The notes: generated by a model not told the origin, from the letters alone. A DNA stretch of 64,000 nt from Acinetobacter sp. ANC 4558 (GCF_002135375.1 NZ_NEGH01000005.1:162270-226269), one strand, 5' to 3'. Positions 9,928 through 19,275 are shown, numbered from the stretch's first letter. A program made the numbers and translations.

Positions 9928-9961
9928 AAAAATGCCAATTCATTTCAGGATTGGCATTTTT
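9928..9961 (+). terminator. Terminator-like hairpin between cupin and dehydrogenase genes
   Basis: A 12-bp perfect stem, AAAAATGCCAAT (9928-9939) with ATTGGCATTTTT (9950-9961), is followed by TATTTTTATC. It has the form of a strong intrinsic terminator but lies only 29 nt before the next start codon, leaving no room for a promoter. It is therefore either an attenuator or a partial stop within one operon. Confidence 0.7.
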
Positions 9962-9990
9962 ATTTTTATCAAACCAATAAAGGATTAAAT

Positions 9991-11082
9991 ATGTTAAAAA
10001 TTATGGGATTTCCAGGTGAATATATTCAAGGACAGCATGCACTTTTACATCTTGGTGAAGTGAGTCAAAAATATCGCTTTAAACACATTTGTATTATTTA
10101 TGATCCGATCACTGAAGGGAAAATTTTAACCAAGGTAACAGATGCATTAGATCAATCTAAAATTCAATATATTACTTTTAAATTTTCGGGTGAGTGCACA
10201 TATGAAACGATTGAATACTTAAGTCAAAATATGCTGGAACATCATGTAGATGCCTTAATTGCACTCGGGGGTGGTAAGGCTATGGATACCACTAAAGGAA
10301 TTTCAAAACAGTTAAATTTACCTATTATTATTTGTCCTACAGTAGCATCAAGTGATGCGCCAACCAGTCGACTCATTATTATTTATGATAAAAACCATAA
10401 AGTTCAAGCAGTAGAAAAAACCCAACGTAATCCAGACATTGTGATTGTAGACTTAGATACGATTGTACATGCACCCGCACGATTTTTTGCAGCTGGAATT
10501 GGGGATGCAATAAGTAAAATGTTCGAAGTTAATCAATGTAAAAATGCGAATGGTCTAAATTCATTTGGGACTCCACCATTAGAAATGACCTTGCTCTTAG
10601 CAAATCATACATATATGAATCTCATCACTTGGGGGAAAGCTGCTTATGAAGATGTTAAACAAAAAAAAATTACACCTGCCGTTGAACAAGTTGTCGAGTC
10701 AACTGTATTACTAAGTGGATTAAGTTTCGAAAGTGGTGGACTTTCTTTAGCACATGCATTAATTCGTGGTCTCACGTCTATCCCAGAATTATCTACAAAA
10801 TTACATGGCGAACTGGTTGCATATGGAACGATTGTTCAAGCAATCCTAGAAAAAAGGGAACAATGCTTTCTTCTAGAACTTATCTTATTTTTACGATCAA
10901 TCGGATTACCTACAACTTTAGATGACCTTGGTTTTAAGGATGTATTATCTCATGGTCAACTCGATACGATTGTGAGCAATACATTAGATAATTCTTATAG
11001 TAAAAATTTTATACCCGTAATCACTGCAGATGCCCTTAAAAAAGCAATTCTTTATACTCATCATTTGAAGTATGAAAACTAA
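9991..11082 (+). CDS. Iron-containing alcohol dehydrogenase, glycerol dehydrogenase-like
   Basis: NAD-dependent oxidation of a small alcohol or polyol is predicted from the GldA-like fold. The 363-aa product has the nucleotide loop ALGGGKAMDTTKG around residues 90-102, the PTVASSDAPTSRL segment, and metal-ligand histidines in GLSLAHALIRG and KLHGELVAYG. The ATG at 9991 is preceded by AAAGGATTAAAT. It lies directly downstream of the cupin gene behind a terminator-like hairpin and converges with the SDR gene. It resembles glycerol dehydrogenase but the neighbourhood suggests a different catabolic substrate; the assignment to a reaction is only by family. Confidence 0.8.
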   Translation: MLKIMGFPGEYIQGQHALLHLGEVSQKYRFKHICIIYDPITEGKILTKVTDALDQSKIQYITFKFSGECTYETIEYLSQNMLEHHVDALIALGGGKAMDTTKGISKQLNLPIIICPTVASSDAPTSRLIIIYDKNHKVQAVEKTQRNPDIVIVDLDTIVHAPARFFAAGIGDAISKMFEVNQCKNANGLNSFGTPPLEMTLLLANHTYMNLITWGKAAYEDVKQKKITPAVEQVVESTVLLSGLSFESGGLSLAHALIRGLTSIPELSTKLHGELVAYGTIVQAILEKREQCFLLELILFLRSIGLPTTLDDLGFKDVLSHGQLDTIVSNTLDNSYSKNFIPVITADALKKAILYTHHLKYEN

Positions 11083-11086
11083 AATG

Positions 11087-11113
11087 TTAAAGGGAGATTA
11101 TTTCTCCCTTTAA
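11087..11113. terminator. Bidirectional terminator between convergent genes
   Basis: TTAAAGGGAGA (11087-11097) pairs with TCTCCCTTTAA (11103-11113) over a 5-nt loop. It lies in the 33-nt gap between the dehydrogenase (plus) and SDR (minus) stop codons, serving both. Confidence 0.6.
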
Positions 11114-11115
11114 TC

Positions 11116-11886
11116 TTATCGCATTAACCAACCACCAGCGACATCAATCACCTGCCCCGTGACAAAGCTGCTCTGATCTGAAGCAAGAAATTCCACAACT
11201 TTTTCAACTTCAGATGTTGCACCAAGTCGACCTAATGGTGTCTCGTCTATAACAGATTGGTTAAAGTGCTCACCAGCCTCAAAGACCATTGGTGTTTCAA
11301 TACGTCCAGGAGCTATAGCATTAACATGGATGTTATATTGACCTAACTCTCCAGCTAAATGCCGCGTTAATCCGATAATTGCCGATTTACTTGTGCTGTA
11401 ATGGCATGCTACCACCGATAAATATGCATTTGCTGCAACAGAAGATGTATTAATAATTTTACCAAACCGATTTTTAATCATTTCAGGAACAAGTAAATGA
11501 CTAAAATAAAAGCTACCATTTAAATTAACATTGATGACCTGTTGCCATTCTTCTACAGGTAGTTCCCATATTTTATAAGCTTTACCTTGATGCTTAGGTG
11601 AAATTCCTGCATTATTAATGAGCGTGTCCATAAAACCAAGCTCATTTGAAAAATAGATATAAGCTGCCTGACAGGACTCATAATCTGAAATATCGGTCAC
11701 AAAAGAACGAACCTTATACCCTTTTCTTGCAAGTTTTAAATGTATTTCACTTAAATATTGCTGATGATTATCCACCAATGCGACTGTAGCTCCCAACTGA
11801 GCAAAATGTTCTGCAATTGCTGCACCTATTCCATGAGCAGCGCCTGTAATTAAAATATTTCGACCCATAAATTGTAATTGATTCAT
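11116..11886 (-). CDS. Short-chain dehydrogenase/reductase (SDR)
   Basis: NAD(P)-dependent oxidoreductase of the classical SDR family. The Rossmann motif TGAAHGIG is close to the N-terminus, NNAG follows in LINNAGISPK, and the catalytic Ser-Tyr-Lys is seen in NTSSVAAN and CHYSTSKSA. The C-terminal half has the typical NAIAPGRIETPM and ends SSFVTGQVIDVAGGW. The start is placed at the ATG at 11886 (MNQLQFMGRNILITG), because the longer frame begins with a GTG at 11922 that adds an unrelated 12-residue leader. It is probably cotranscribed with the MHS symporter gene 66 nt upstream. Confidence 0.85.
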   Translation of the reverse strand: MNQLQFMGRNILITGAAHGIGAAIAEHFAQLGATVALVDNHQQYLSEIHLKLARKGYKVRSFVTDISDYESCQAAYIYFSNELGFMDTLINNAGISPKHQGKAYKIWELPVEEWQQVINVNLNGSFYFSHLLVPEMIKNRFGKIINTSSVAANAYLSVVACHYSTSKSAIIGLTRHLAGELGQYNIHVNAIAPGRIETPMVFEAGEHFNQSVIDETPLGRLGATSEVEKVVEFLASDQSSFVTGQVIDVAGGWLMR

Positions 11887-11952
11887 ACTTTTCTTGATCT
11901 CGGATGTGATGTTAAAAGCCACAAAGACATGGCTTTTTGGGATGGCTAATTA

Positions 11953-13251
11953 TTATTTAATCTTATCTAGATCAATCCCTTTATTATTCTTCCAAGTAAG
12001 TACCGCAATACATGCACATATCGAGACAATTATGAGATAAATATTAAAAATCCACCCTTTATCAATTGAATATAACCATGTATTCATAAATGATGCTGTT
12101 CCACCAAATATGGCAATTGCCAATGACATAAAAAAGCCTAGAAAGTTTGTTCTATATTTAGTTGGAATTTGTTCTGACATTGCAGCAGGTTTACAGGACA
12201 TCAAAAAACCCATCGTAAAGAGACCAATACTTTGTGCCACGAGTAATGTCCACGGTTCAGAACTAATTAAACTCCATAATGGGAAAAGTAACAGTGAAGA
12301 TCCAATATAAGTAATTAACGAGTTAGCATTTCTACCAATAAAATCAGATAATAATCCTTGAAAAGGAAGACAAATTAAATAAATTACCTGTGCAATACAA
12401 CTCATCATAAATGCATCTTTTGCTGGCATATTTTGTATGCTAATTGCATAAATTGCCGCACATGTAACCCAGGTATAAAATGTCAGCGTAGAACCTGCTT
12501 CATAGAAAAATAATTTCATCCCTGACTTAATGATCTTTGGTAAAGGCCATATCACCTCTTCTACATCTGCTGTAGCTTGTCCTTCAATATGTGTTTCAAT
12601 CATATTACGGCGCAAATAGATAGCAAAGAATGCCAGACCACCACCTATAGCAAATGGGATTCGCCATGCCCATTCATACATTTGTGCCTCTGTATAAATT
12701 TGGTTTAACAAAACGACAAAAAGCGTTGCGAGCAGTGAACCTGTTCCAACTGCAAAAAATGACATACTTGACCATAGACCACGTCTTTTAGGCGGTGCTA
12801 TTTCTGCAATATATGCATAAGAGGTCGCAGTTTCTCCACCATGAGCAAAACCTTGTATTAATCTCGCAATCAGTAATAGTCCTGAAGCCCAAGCACCAAT
12901 CTGCTCAAATGAAGGAATAAATGCAATCATTAAACTCGCTAGTGCCATCATAACCATCGTCACTAACATAATATTTTTACGACCATACTTATTGGCTAAT
13001 GGACCAAATACAAACCCACCAATTGGTCTAGATACAAAACCTACAGCAAAAACAGCCAGTGTACTCAACAAAGCTGATGTTGGATTTGATTTATCAAACA
13101 ATGCAGTCGCAATATATACAGATGCTACAGCATAAATTGTCCAGTCATACCACTCTAATAAATTGCCAACTCCACTGGCAACCAAGGATTTTTTTACCTC
13201 TTTACTTACTTTTTGCTGTGACTTTGACTCAATATCAGAAAAACTCGTCAT
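11953..13251 (-). CDS. MHS-family MFS symporter
   Basis: Inner-membrane proton symporter of the metabolite:H+ symporter group (relatives carry proline, betaine, citrate, shikimate or 2-oxoglutarate). The 432-aa product has about 12 membrane segments. Group hallmarks are GVGNLLEWYDWTIYAV at the start, FVSRPIGGFVFGPLANKYGR between helices two and three, and RLIQGFAHGGE in helix four. It is the first gene of a probable two-gene unit with the SDR, so it likely imports the substrate of the enzymes nearby. The substrate is unknown. Confidence 0.85.
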   Translation of the reverse strand: MTSFSDIESKSQQKVSKEVKKSLVASGVGNLLEWYDWTIYAVASVYIATALFDKSNPTSALLSTLAVFAVGFVSRPIGGFVFGPLANKYGRKNIMLVTMVMMALASLMIAFIPSFEQIGAWASGLLLIARLIQGFAHGGETATSYAYIAEIAPPKRRGLWSSMSFFAVGTGSLLATLFVVLLNQIYTEAQMYEWAWRIPFAIGGGLAFFAIYLRRNMIETHIEGQATADVEEVIWPLPKIIKSGMKLFFYEAGSTLTFYTWVTCAAIYAISIQNMPAKDAFMMSCIAQVIYLICLPFQGLLSDFIGRNANSLITYIGSSLLLFPLWSLISSEPWTLLVAQSIGLFTMGFLMSCKPAAMSEQIPTKYRTNFLGFFMSLAIAIFGGTASFMNTWLYSIDKGWIFNIYLIIVSICACIAVLTWKNNKGIDLDKIK

Positions 13252-13384
13252 GGCTATTTCAATCCATTAAATTAATTAGAAAATTTCGGCATTCCAATAT
13301 TAAGTTCGATAGAACTCATCCTTTGCCTCTAAGAATTCTTACATAATTTTGACGGTCTAATGATGAAGGTAGTTCAAGCGGATT

Positions 13385-13594
13385 GTGAATTTAAGGAACA
13401 CTTTAATAGATGACATTTATAAATATCAACACGCTATCAACCTTGTAGATGATCGCGATATTGAACAATTTTATAATGAATATAAGGTTCTAAAAGACCT
13501 AGACTTTTATAGGCTAAATCAAAGCGTAAATGACTTTTTATATCCTGATGGCATCAACTCTTCCCAATGGCCATTTCCCATAATTTCCGTATAG
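13385..13594 (+). CDS. Doubtful 69-aa ORF, possible gene remnant
   Basis: A GTG at 13385 opens 69 codons (MNLRNTLIDDIYKYQHAINL onward) to TAG at 13592. A TAG lies in frame 15 nt upstream and no ribosome site is convincing. The peptide has an ordinary composition and faintly recalls the N-terminus of SnoaL/NTF2-like proteins (INLVDDRDIEQFYNEY), so it may be the debris of a ring-hydroxylase small subunit or SnoaL gene from this catabolic block. It could equally be chance. Confidence 0.15.
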   Translation: MNLRNTLIDDIYKYQHAINLVDDRDIEQFYNEYKVLKDLDFYRLNQSVNDFLYPDGINSSQWPFPIISV

Positions 13595-14036
13595 ATTATC
13601 CAATGTATTAATATAAAAAACACTGAAATATCACCATAATTTTTGATCACCATGATTAATGAAATCAAAATTTAGATAGATAGAATCATGGAATAAAGTT
13701 TTTCTCTTTACAAAATTCTGAAGACTATAATCAGTTTTCTTTCGAATTTTACTCACCTTGCTAAAAATCCGTCTCAGACTATTGTTACATCAATATTTTA
13801 TAAGATTATGATGGATTTTCCACAATGCATCGCTCCATATTCACGCTATCAATATGAAATAAAAATGCTTATCTATTAATATCTTAATAAATTGCCTAAA
13901 GCCTATACCCATAAAAACATAATGCATTGCATAGCTATCAAAATGATTATCACACTTGAACGAATTAAAATCCGCGTGAAGGCATTTAATAATATAAATG
14001 CCTTCCAGCAAATAAATAGAACTTAAGCGCTGACAT
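13595..14036. other. Intergenic region, 442 bp, no gene seen
   Basis: AT-rich sequence without a supported ORF on either strand. Near its right end GAAGGCATTTA (13978-13988) pairs with TAAATGCCTTC (13995-14005). This 11-bp hairpin lies just past the stop of the BASS gene on the minus strand and may terminate it, although the following T tract is weak. Confidence 0.5.
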
Positions 14037-14885
14037 TCAGCGTTTTTCTCTCATGACGATCGTGCCAAAAATAATTGCAAAAATGTACATAAATAATGAA
14101 TATACAACAGCAGGTATTGCAATTGTAGGATTAGCTAAAACAGTTAATGCAATCGTAATGGCTAAAGTACTATTATGAATCCCTATTTCAAATGAACATG
14201 CACGTGCCTGAAAACTACTCACACCCACAAGTTTTGGTATGAAATATCCAAGAGTTAAACTTAAAAAACAGAAGAGTGCAGTCACAGTCCCAATTTGCAA
14301 AATATATTCTAAAATTTGATCTTTTTGACTATATATTGCCCCCACAATAATCGTTACAAGAAATGCTACAGCAAAATATTTAACAAATTTTTCAATTTTA
14401 TGGGCAAATTTCGGCAAATACGCTCGAATCAACATGCCAATAATAACAGGCACTAAAATAATAATAAAAACCTGTATGATTTTACTAAATTGAAGCCCGA
14501 CTTGTTGGGTATCATTCAAGAAATAACTCAACGAAAGATTTAAAATTAATGGTAAGGTAAATGCTGCGATTATAGAGTTTATTGCTGTAAGGGTCACATT
14601 AAGTGCAATATCGCCTTTATACAAATAACTGAAAATATTTGCAGTTGGTCCACCTGGAGATGCTGCCAGAAGCATCACACCAACCGACAATAACGGTGGT
14701 AAAGAAAATAATTTACATATAATAAAGGCCAAGCTAACCAATAATACTAACTGACAAAATAACGCGGTGATAATCGCTTTAGGATGCTTTCTCACGCGTT
14801 TAAAATCATTGATTGTTAATTCTAAGCCTAGACCAATCATGACTATGGCTAAACCAATTGGTAACAGTGTTAAAAAAATATTCAT
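14037..14885 (-). CDS. Bile acid:sodium symporter (BASS) family transporter
   Basis: Inner-membrane sodium-coupled carrier of organic anions; BASS members carry bile acids, pyruvate, pantoate and others. The 282-aa product has eight to ten hydrophobic segments and family motifs GLGLELTINDFKRV (near residue 20), AASPGGPTANIFSYLYKGD (near 75-93) and CSFEIGIHNSTLAI in the second half, the last two being the helix-crossover segments that bind sodium in the family. The gene stands alone in a 0.4-kb gap on each side. Substrate unknown, possibly tied to the adjoining catabolic block. Confidence 0.85.
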   Translation of the reverse strand: MNIFLTLLPIGLAIVMIGLGLELTINDFKRVRKHPKAIITALFCQLVLLVSLAFIICKLFSLPPLLSVGVMLLAASPGGPTANIFSYLYKGDIALNVTLTAINSIIAAFTLPLILNLSLSYFLNDTQQVGLQFSKIIQVFIIILVPVIIGMLIRAYLPKFAHKIEKFVKYFAVAFLVTIIVGAIYSQKDQILEYILQIGTVTALFCFLSLTLGYFIPKLVGVSSFQARACSFEIGIHNSTLAITIALTVLANPTIAIPAVVYSLFMYIFAIIFGTIVMREKR

Positions 14886-15390
14886 TTTTACATCCTTGTT
14901 TCAACTCATTATTTAATATGGTTTTAATTCTTAATATTTAGAGTATAAATGAAAAATCAACAAGTATTGAAAAGTAAAAAAAACTATACAGTTATAAAAC
15001 TATGTTTATATTTAATGATCATTTTTAGAGTTTATTTAAAGAAATTTAAACCATTTGTTGAACTTCACTAGGTATAAGCATGAATGGCTATAAATATTGG
15101 CAGAGAGCACACTTTTTACTCACTTGAATCGAAAGTAAATTCACTTATTATAAAAATTTATACTTTCAAATTTTATCTTTTCAGCACATACATTGTGTGC
15201 TGTCTTTGTTCATATTTATTTCTATTTTTAGTGCTAAATCCTGAGCATATGATTATTCATCAACTGTACTTTAGATCATCTAAAACTCTATTTAGAGCCG
15301 ATTATTAAGCACGACATCATTCAATAAATCAGACAAACAGTGAATGAATTTCAATTCAATGAAACTTCATCTTTCACTATACTTTTAAAT
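14886..15390. other. Intergenic region, 505 bp, upstream of the TonB receptor
   Basis: AT-rich gap between the divergent BASS and TonB receptor genes. A 74-codon plus-strand frame at 15084-15308 is open but has no ribosome site and no recognisable content, so it is not called. Otherwise nothing is seen until the Fur-box-like site at 15391. Confidence 0.4.
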
Positions 15391-15409
15391 GCAAATGATT
15401 ATAATTCAG
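15391..15409 (+). promoter_or_regulatory. Fur-box-like operator overlapping a -10 element
   Basis: GCAAATGATTATAATTCAG matches 13 of 19 positions of the Fur consensus by eye, centred on the conserved ATGATTAT core. A perfect TATAAT (15400-15405) lies inside it. Repression by Fur-iron would block this promoter. Transcription from it would begin near 15412, downstream of the GTG at 15340 and upstream of the GTG at 15436, which supports the later start for the receptor gene. Confidence 0.55.
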
Positions 15410-15435
15410 AATTATTTCTCCCTTGGTATTCTCCT

Positions 15436-17535
15436 GTGCAATTTAAACGCGCTTACTTAGCATTTTCTGTTTCTGCTTGCCTAGCATCTACAGTTTATGC
15501 TGAATCTAATGTAATAGAAGAAATACCGTCTTCTACCCTTCCAACAATTACTGTAAAAGCTGCTCATGATAATACACAGTATGCTGCAATCACTGCTCAA
15601 GCCGTATTACGAACAAATACGCCGTTATTTGAAACTGCTCAAGCCATTAGTGTACTGACAAGCCAACAATTAGAACAAAAACAAGCCAAAACTTTAGCAG
15701 AAGCTTTAGATGGTGTTGCAGGTGTTTCAGCAGGGCAATATGGTCGACGTGGTTGGGATGATTTTATTATTCGTGGGCAAATTTCTAGTGCTCAAACATA
15801 TATCGATGGCTTGAGAATACAAACCTCAAATAACGTCTTACGCTCTGAAGACATATCTGGGCTTAAGTCTATTGAAGTCGTAAAAGGTCCTACATCGGTA
15901 GGCTTTGGTTTGAGTCTGCCAGGTGGATTAGTAAATTTAACAACCAAACGCCCACAAGCCGAAACAGCATATAAAGGAACGTTAAGCTACGGCAGTTATG
16001 GTTTAAAAGAAGGAACCTTTGATTTAAATTATGCACCGAATCAAACTGAAAAAGGTGCATTTAGACTTGTAGGACGAATATCTGATCAGGATGACCCAAC
16101 TGATAAAGTCTACTTTAAAAATTATTATATTGCTCCTTCCTATAATTTCGATTTAGGAGAGGCGGATGATTTATCAGTTATCGCAAGTTATCAGCATCGA
16201 AAATATGTGCGCCAACAAGGTATTCCTTATAGCAATGGTCAATATAGGAATTATTCACATCAATTATTTTTTGGTGATCCAGATCATGGCTATGAAATAG
16301 ATGTCTATCGTTTAGGAGCAAATTATGCCCATTATTTTGATAATAATTGGATTTTTAAACAAAATTTTGCTGTAACCAAAACAGATGCAAAAGGTAGCCC
16401 GATTCTAGCTTCTGGCAGAAGTACATTGCCTATTATAAAACGTTCAATTAACAATCAAGATAAACAGGATATCAATTACGCGCTCGATAATAATATACAG
16501 CGTAATTTCAACTTTGGTTCCATTCAATATGATTTCATGACTGGTTTAGACTTAATGCATGAACGAAGTGATTATTATCGTCGTAATGATACGATTAATG
16601 ACTTTAATGTAAACCAGCCAAGTTATGGCAATATCATCATTAAGAAATTAGGTGCGCCAACCAACGAAATTACCTATAGCCAATATGCTGGTTTATATGT
16701 AAAGAATACAATTAAAATTCAAGATCATTGGATTATTGGTTTATCTGGCCGTCAAGATTGGACTCAAATAAAAGTTGATAATACCTTAAAACAAACCAAA
16801 ATTAAAAATTCAGATCGTGCTTTTACGGGTAATGGCTCAGTGATGTATCGCATTAATGATATGTTTGCACCTTATATTAGCTATTCTACATCTTTTATGC
16901 CTGTCACTGATGCAGGGCAAAATGGGGAACTATTGAAGCCTGAAACAGGGAAACAAACGGAAGTCGGTGTAAAATTCCAAGCTTTAAATCAACAATTGCA
17001 AGGCTATATCGCATATTACGATTTAACTCGAAAAAATGTAACTGAAACAGATGCCTCAGGACTATTCTCCATACAAATTGGCGAACAGCAAACCAAAGGT
17101 TTTGAAGCAGAAGTTGCTGCCGCATTAACGTCACAATGGGATTTATCAGCAACTTATAGTTATATCCCAACAGCAAAAATTAAAGAAAGTTTGACCACTG
17201 CTGATATTGGAAATCGGATCAATCATATTCCTAAAAGTTCAGCCTCATTGTCATCACAATACTTCTTTAATACAGATAAACTCGGTTGGTATATTGGTGC
17301 TGGAATGAGATATCAAGGCTCACGTACAGCGCAGCGCAGTACAGATTATGTTGAATTACCAACTTATGTTTTATTTGATGTCAATGCAGGATATGAAGCG
17401 AAACATTGGGGAGCAAATTTAAGTATCAAAAATTTATTTGACCGAGAATACCTCATAGGAACCACACCAAATGCACAGCTTGTGAATTGGGGAGATCCTC
17501 GAATGATTCGTTTTAATGTTAATTTTAAATACTAA
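15436..17535 (+). CDS. TonB-dependent siderophore receptor
   Basis: Outer-membrane gated barrel for ferric siderophore uptake, powered by TonB. The reading frame is open from a GTG at 15340, but the signal peptide (QFKRAYLAFSVSACLASTVY then A) begins at the GTG at 15436, and a promoter with Fur box lies between the two; I therefore use 15436, giving 699 residues. Neither GTG has a good ribosome site. The plug domain follows (PLFETAQAISVLTSQQLEQK, then RGWDDFIIRGQ and GLRIQ; SIEVVKGPTSVGFG), then a 22-strand-type barrel ending in an aromatic residue (RMIRFNVNFKY). It stands alone; the siderophore is unknown. Confidence 0.85.
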   Translation: MQFKRAYLAFSVSACLASTVYAESNVIEEIPSSTLPTITVKAAHDNTQYAAITAQAVLRTNTPLFETAQAISVLTSQQLEQKQAKTLAEALDGVAGVSAGQYGRRGWDDFIIRGQISSAQTYIDGLRIQTSNNVLRSEDISGLKSIEVVKGPTSVGFGLSLPGGLVNLTTKRPQAETAYKGTLSYGSYGLKEGTFDLNYAPNQTEKGAFRLVGRISDQDDPTDKVYFKNYYIAPSYNFDLGEADDLSVIASYQHRKYVRQQGIPYSNGQYRNYSHQLFFGDPDHGYEIDVYRLGANYAHYFDNNWIFKQNFAVTKTDAKGSPILASGRSTLPIIKRSINNQDKQDINYALDNNIQRNFNFGSIQYDFMTGLDLMHERSDYYRRNDTINDFNVNQPSYGNIIIKKLGAPTNEITYSQYAGLYVKNTIKIQDHWIIGLSGRQDWTQIKVDNTLKQTKIKNSDRAFTGNGSVMYRINDMFAPYISYSTSFMPVTDAGQNGELLKPETGKQTEVGVKFQALNQQLQGYIAYYDLTRKNVTETDASGLFSIQIGEQQTKGFEAEVAAALTSQWDLSATYSYIPTAKIKESLTTADIGNRINHIPKSSASLSSQYFFNTDKLGWYIGAGMRYQGSRTAQRSTDYVELPTYVLFDVNAGYEAKHWGANLSIKNLFDREYLIGTTPNAQLVNWGDPRMIRFNVNFKY

Positions 17536-17704
17536 TAACTTTTAATCAACCATCTTATTATTCACATTATCAGGTTGGAATATAAATATCATATTCCAAC
17601 TTAATTTTGTCTTACTACATTAAGTCTCTTTCATAAATCAAAAAGTTTTCATCTTTTTGCTTGTTTTTTATCCTGAATTTTAGATTCTCACACATAATCT
17701 GTGT

Positions 17705-18031
17705 ATGAAATATCACGATTCAATAAAGCTTTCTGATTCTCAGTTTAAGCGTTACATAGGCATCCCTCGTTCAACATTTTCTCTAATGGTTGAACAAATG
17801 AAGATGGAAATTCCTTCTAAATGCAGACCACCCAAACTGTGATTTGAAGATCAGGTTTTACTCTGTTTAAGCTATTGGCGAGAATATCGAACCTTATTTC
17901 ATTTTACTACAAGTTATGGTGTATCAGAGCTAACAGCTTCCAGAATTGTTCATCAAGTTGAAGATACTTTAATCCAGTCAGGTTTGTTTAATTTACCCAA
18001 GGATATCCCCGAAGGTGAAGGTATAGATTGA
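17705..18031 (+). pseudogene. IS5-family transposase remnant with internal stop
   Basis: Translation from the ATG at 17705 gives MKYHDSIKLSDSQFKRYIG and MKMEIPSKCRPPKL, then an in-frame TGA at 17840-17842. The same frame resumes with FEDQVLLCLSYWREYRTLFH and YGVSELTASRIVHQVEDTLI, ending at TGA 18029-18031. This is the N-terminal helix-turn-helix part of an IS5-family transposase of the IS1031/ISL2 kind; the DDE catalytic domain is absent. It is a dead fragment. Confidence 0.7.
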
Positions 18032-18217
18032 AACTGCACTCAATACAGAACGTTTAAATCATCTCGGCTATGAAAAGCATCAACCTTAAAAATGCTTTAA
18101 ATAGCCGACTTAAAGTAGGGGGAGTTTTATCCGCATATAAAACAACGCAAAAAATTAACAATATTAAAGTTAAATGTGATACATTTAACATAAATAACGC
18201 TAAAAACGGAAAGTGAT
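18030..18217 (+). mobile_element. Short transposase debris and IS-junk leader before the catalase gene
   Basis: Directly after the IS5 remnant, codons from 18030 read ETALNTERLNHLGYEKHQP then stop (to 18089). This is reminiscent of the LGYEKH segment of IS256/mutator transposases but is too short to be sure. The rest up to 18217 has no recognised content. The block shows that several insertions have decayed just upstream of the catalase-like gene. Confidence 0.3.
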
Positions 18218-19264
18218 TTGAGTTATAAGAAAAGATTAATCTCATTAAGTATTATTGTTTCAATAATTGGGATATTAGCATTAACATTTTTATGGTTTGC
18301 AGGTTTAATTGGCGAGCGTATAACGACAAAAACTTTTCTTGGAAATTCAATAAAAGAGTTTGACCCAGGATATCGACGCGCACATGGCAAAGGTATTTGT
18401 TTTGATGGAGTTTATCATAGCAATGGAAACATAGAAAAATTTTCTACAGCTCAAGTTTTTTCTAATTCTAATATGCCTGTAATTGGGAGATTTTCCATAG
18501 GTAGTCCTAACCCTCATGCTGCAGATAATTCTACTCAAACAGTTAGTATAGCATTACTAATTAGACCAGATGACCAATCCCAGTGGCGAATGAAATTAAA
18601 TAATTTTCCCTATTTTGCTACTCGAACACCAGAAGGTTTTTTAGAACTAATCGCTGCTTTTAAAGTAGATCCTAAAACTGGAAAACCTGATCCAGTAAGG
18701 GTTGCTAAATTTTTTAAAGATTATCCAGAAGCACGTAAAGCAGTTGAACAGCAGGATAAAATGCCCTTACCGAGTAGTTTTAGTAGTTCTGAATACTATA
18801 GTATTAACGCTTTTATATTGGTAAATTCAAATGGAGAAAAACAACCATTCCGTTGGTCTATGCGACCCCATTCAAAATTTATTAATTTGACAAAAGAACA
18901 GCATGCACAGGCTGATCATGACTTCTTGTTTAAAGATATTAAGAAAAAATTGGATAAAAGCCCTCTTTATTGGGACTTAGTTATACAACTTGCAAAACCA
19001 GAAGATCCCATTGATGATCCATCTCAACCTTGGCCTGAAAATCGTGAAGAAATTATTGCAGGGGTGTTGGAAGTAAAACACGTAACTGATCAAGAAAATG
19101 GCGATTGTCGTGATATTAATTTTGATCCAACATTAGTTCCGTCTGGTATTAAGTTATCAAATGATCCTGTTTTAGCAGCAAGAGCTGGTATCTACTCGCA
19201 CTCTTATAATGCTCGTTTACGTGAAATTGGTTTTGGCAAAGCAAAAGATGCTATTGGTAAATAG
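18218..19264 (+). CDS. Catalase-related peroxidase (SrpA-like), membrane-anchored
   Basis: Heme protein of the catalase superfamily, probably a periplasmic peroxidase. It starts at a TTG at 18218 with GGAAAG six nt upstream, then MSYKKRLISLSIIVSIIGIL, a signal anchor. The catalytic histidine region is RRAHGKGICFDGVYHSNG, the distal asparagine lies in GRFSIGSPNPHA, and further family segments are FPYFATRTPEGF and YYSINAFILVNSNGEKQPFRW. At 348 aa it is a small-subunit catalase-like protein lacking the C-terminal extensions of true catalases. The downstream gene encodes cytochrome b561, the usual partner, 11 nt away. It lies beside transposase debris. Confidence 0.85.
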   Translation: MSYKKRLISLSIIVSIIGILALTFLWFAGLIGERITTKTFLGNSIKEFDPGYRRAHGKGICFDGVYHSNGNIEKFSTAQVFSNSNMPVIGRFSIGSPNPHAADNSTQTVSIALLIRPDDQSQWRMKLNNFPYFATRTPEGFLELIAAFKVDPKTGKPDPVRVAKFFKDYPEARKAVEQQDKMPLPSSFSSSEYYSINAFILVNSNGEKQPFRWSMRPHSKFINLTKEQHAQADHDFLFKDIKKKLDKSPLYWDLVIQLAKPEDPIDDPSQPWPENREEIIAGVLEVKHVTDQENGDCRDINFDPTLVPSGIKLSNDPVLAARAGIYSHSYNARLREIGFGKAKDAIGK

Positions 19265-19275
19265 GAAATTTTATA

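Noticed and set aside
13385..13594. SnoaL-like dioxygenase small subunit
   Set aside because: The resemblance is only a few residues; kept as a low-confidence ORF, not as a functional call.
15084..15308. 74-codon frame upstream of the TonB receptor
   Set aside because: No ribosome site, no recognisable content, and located upstream of the receptor promoter in AT-rich sequence.
18030..18089. IS256 transposase fragment
   Set aside because: Only about 19 residues match by eye; reported as debris without firm family.
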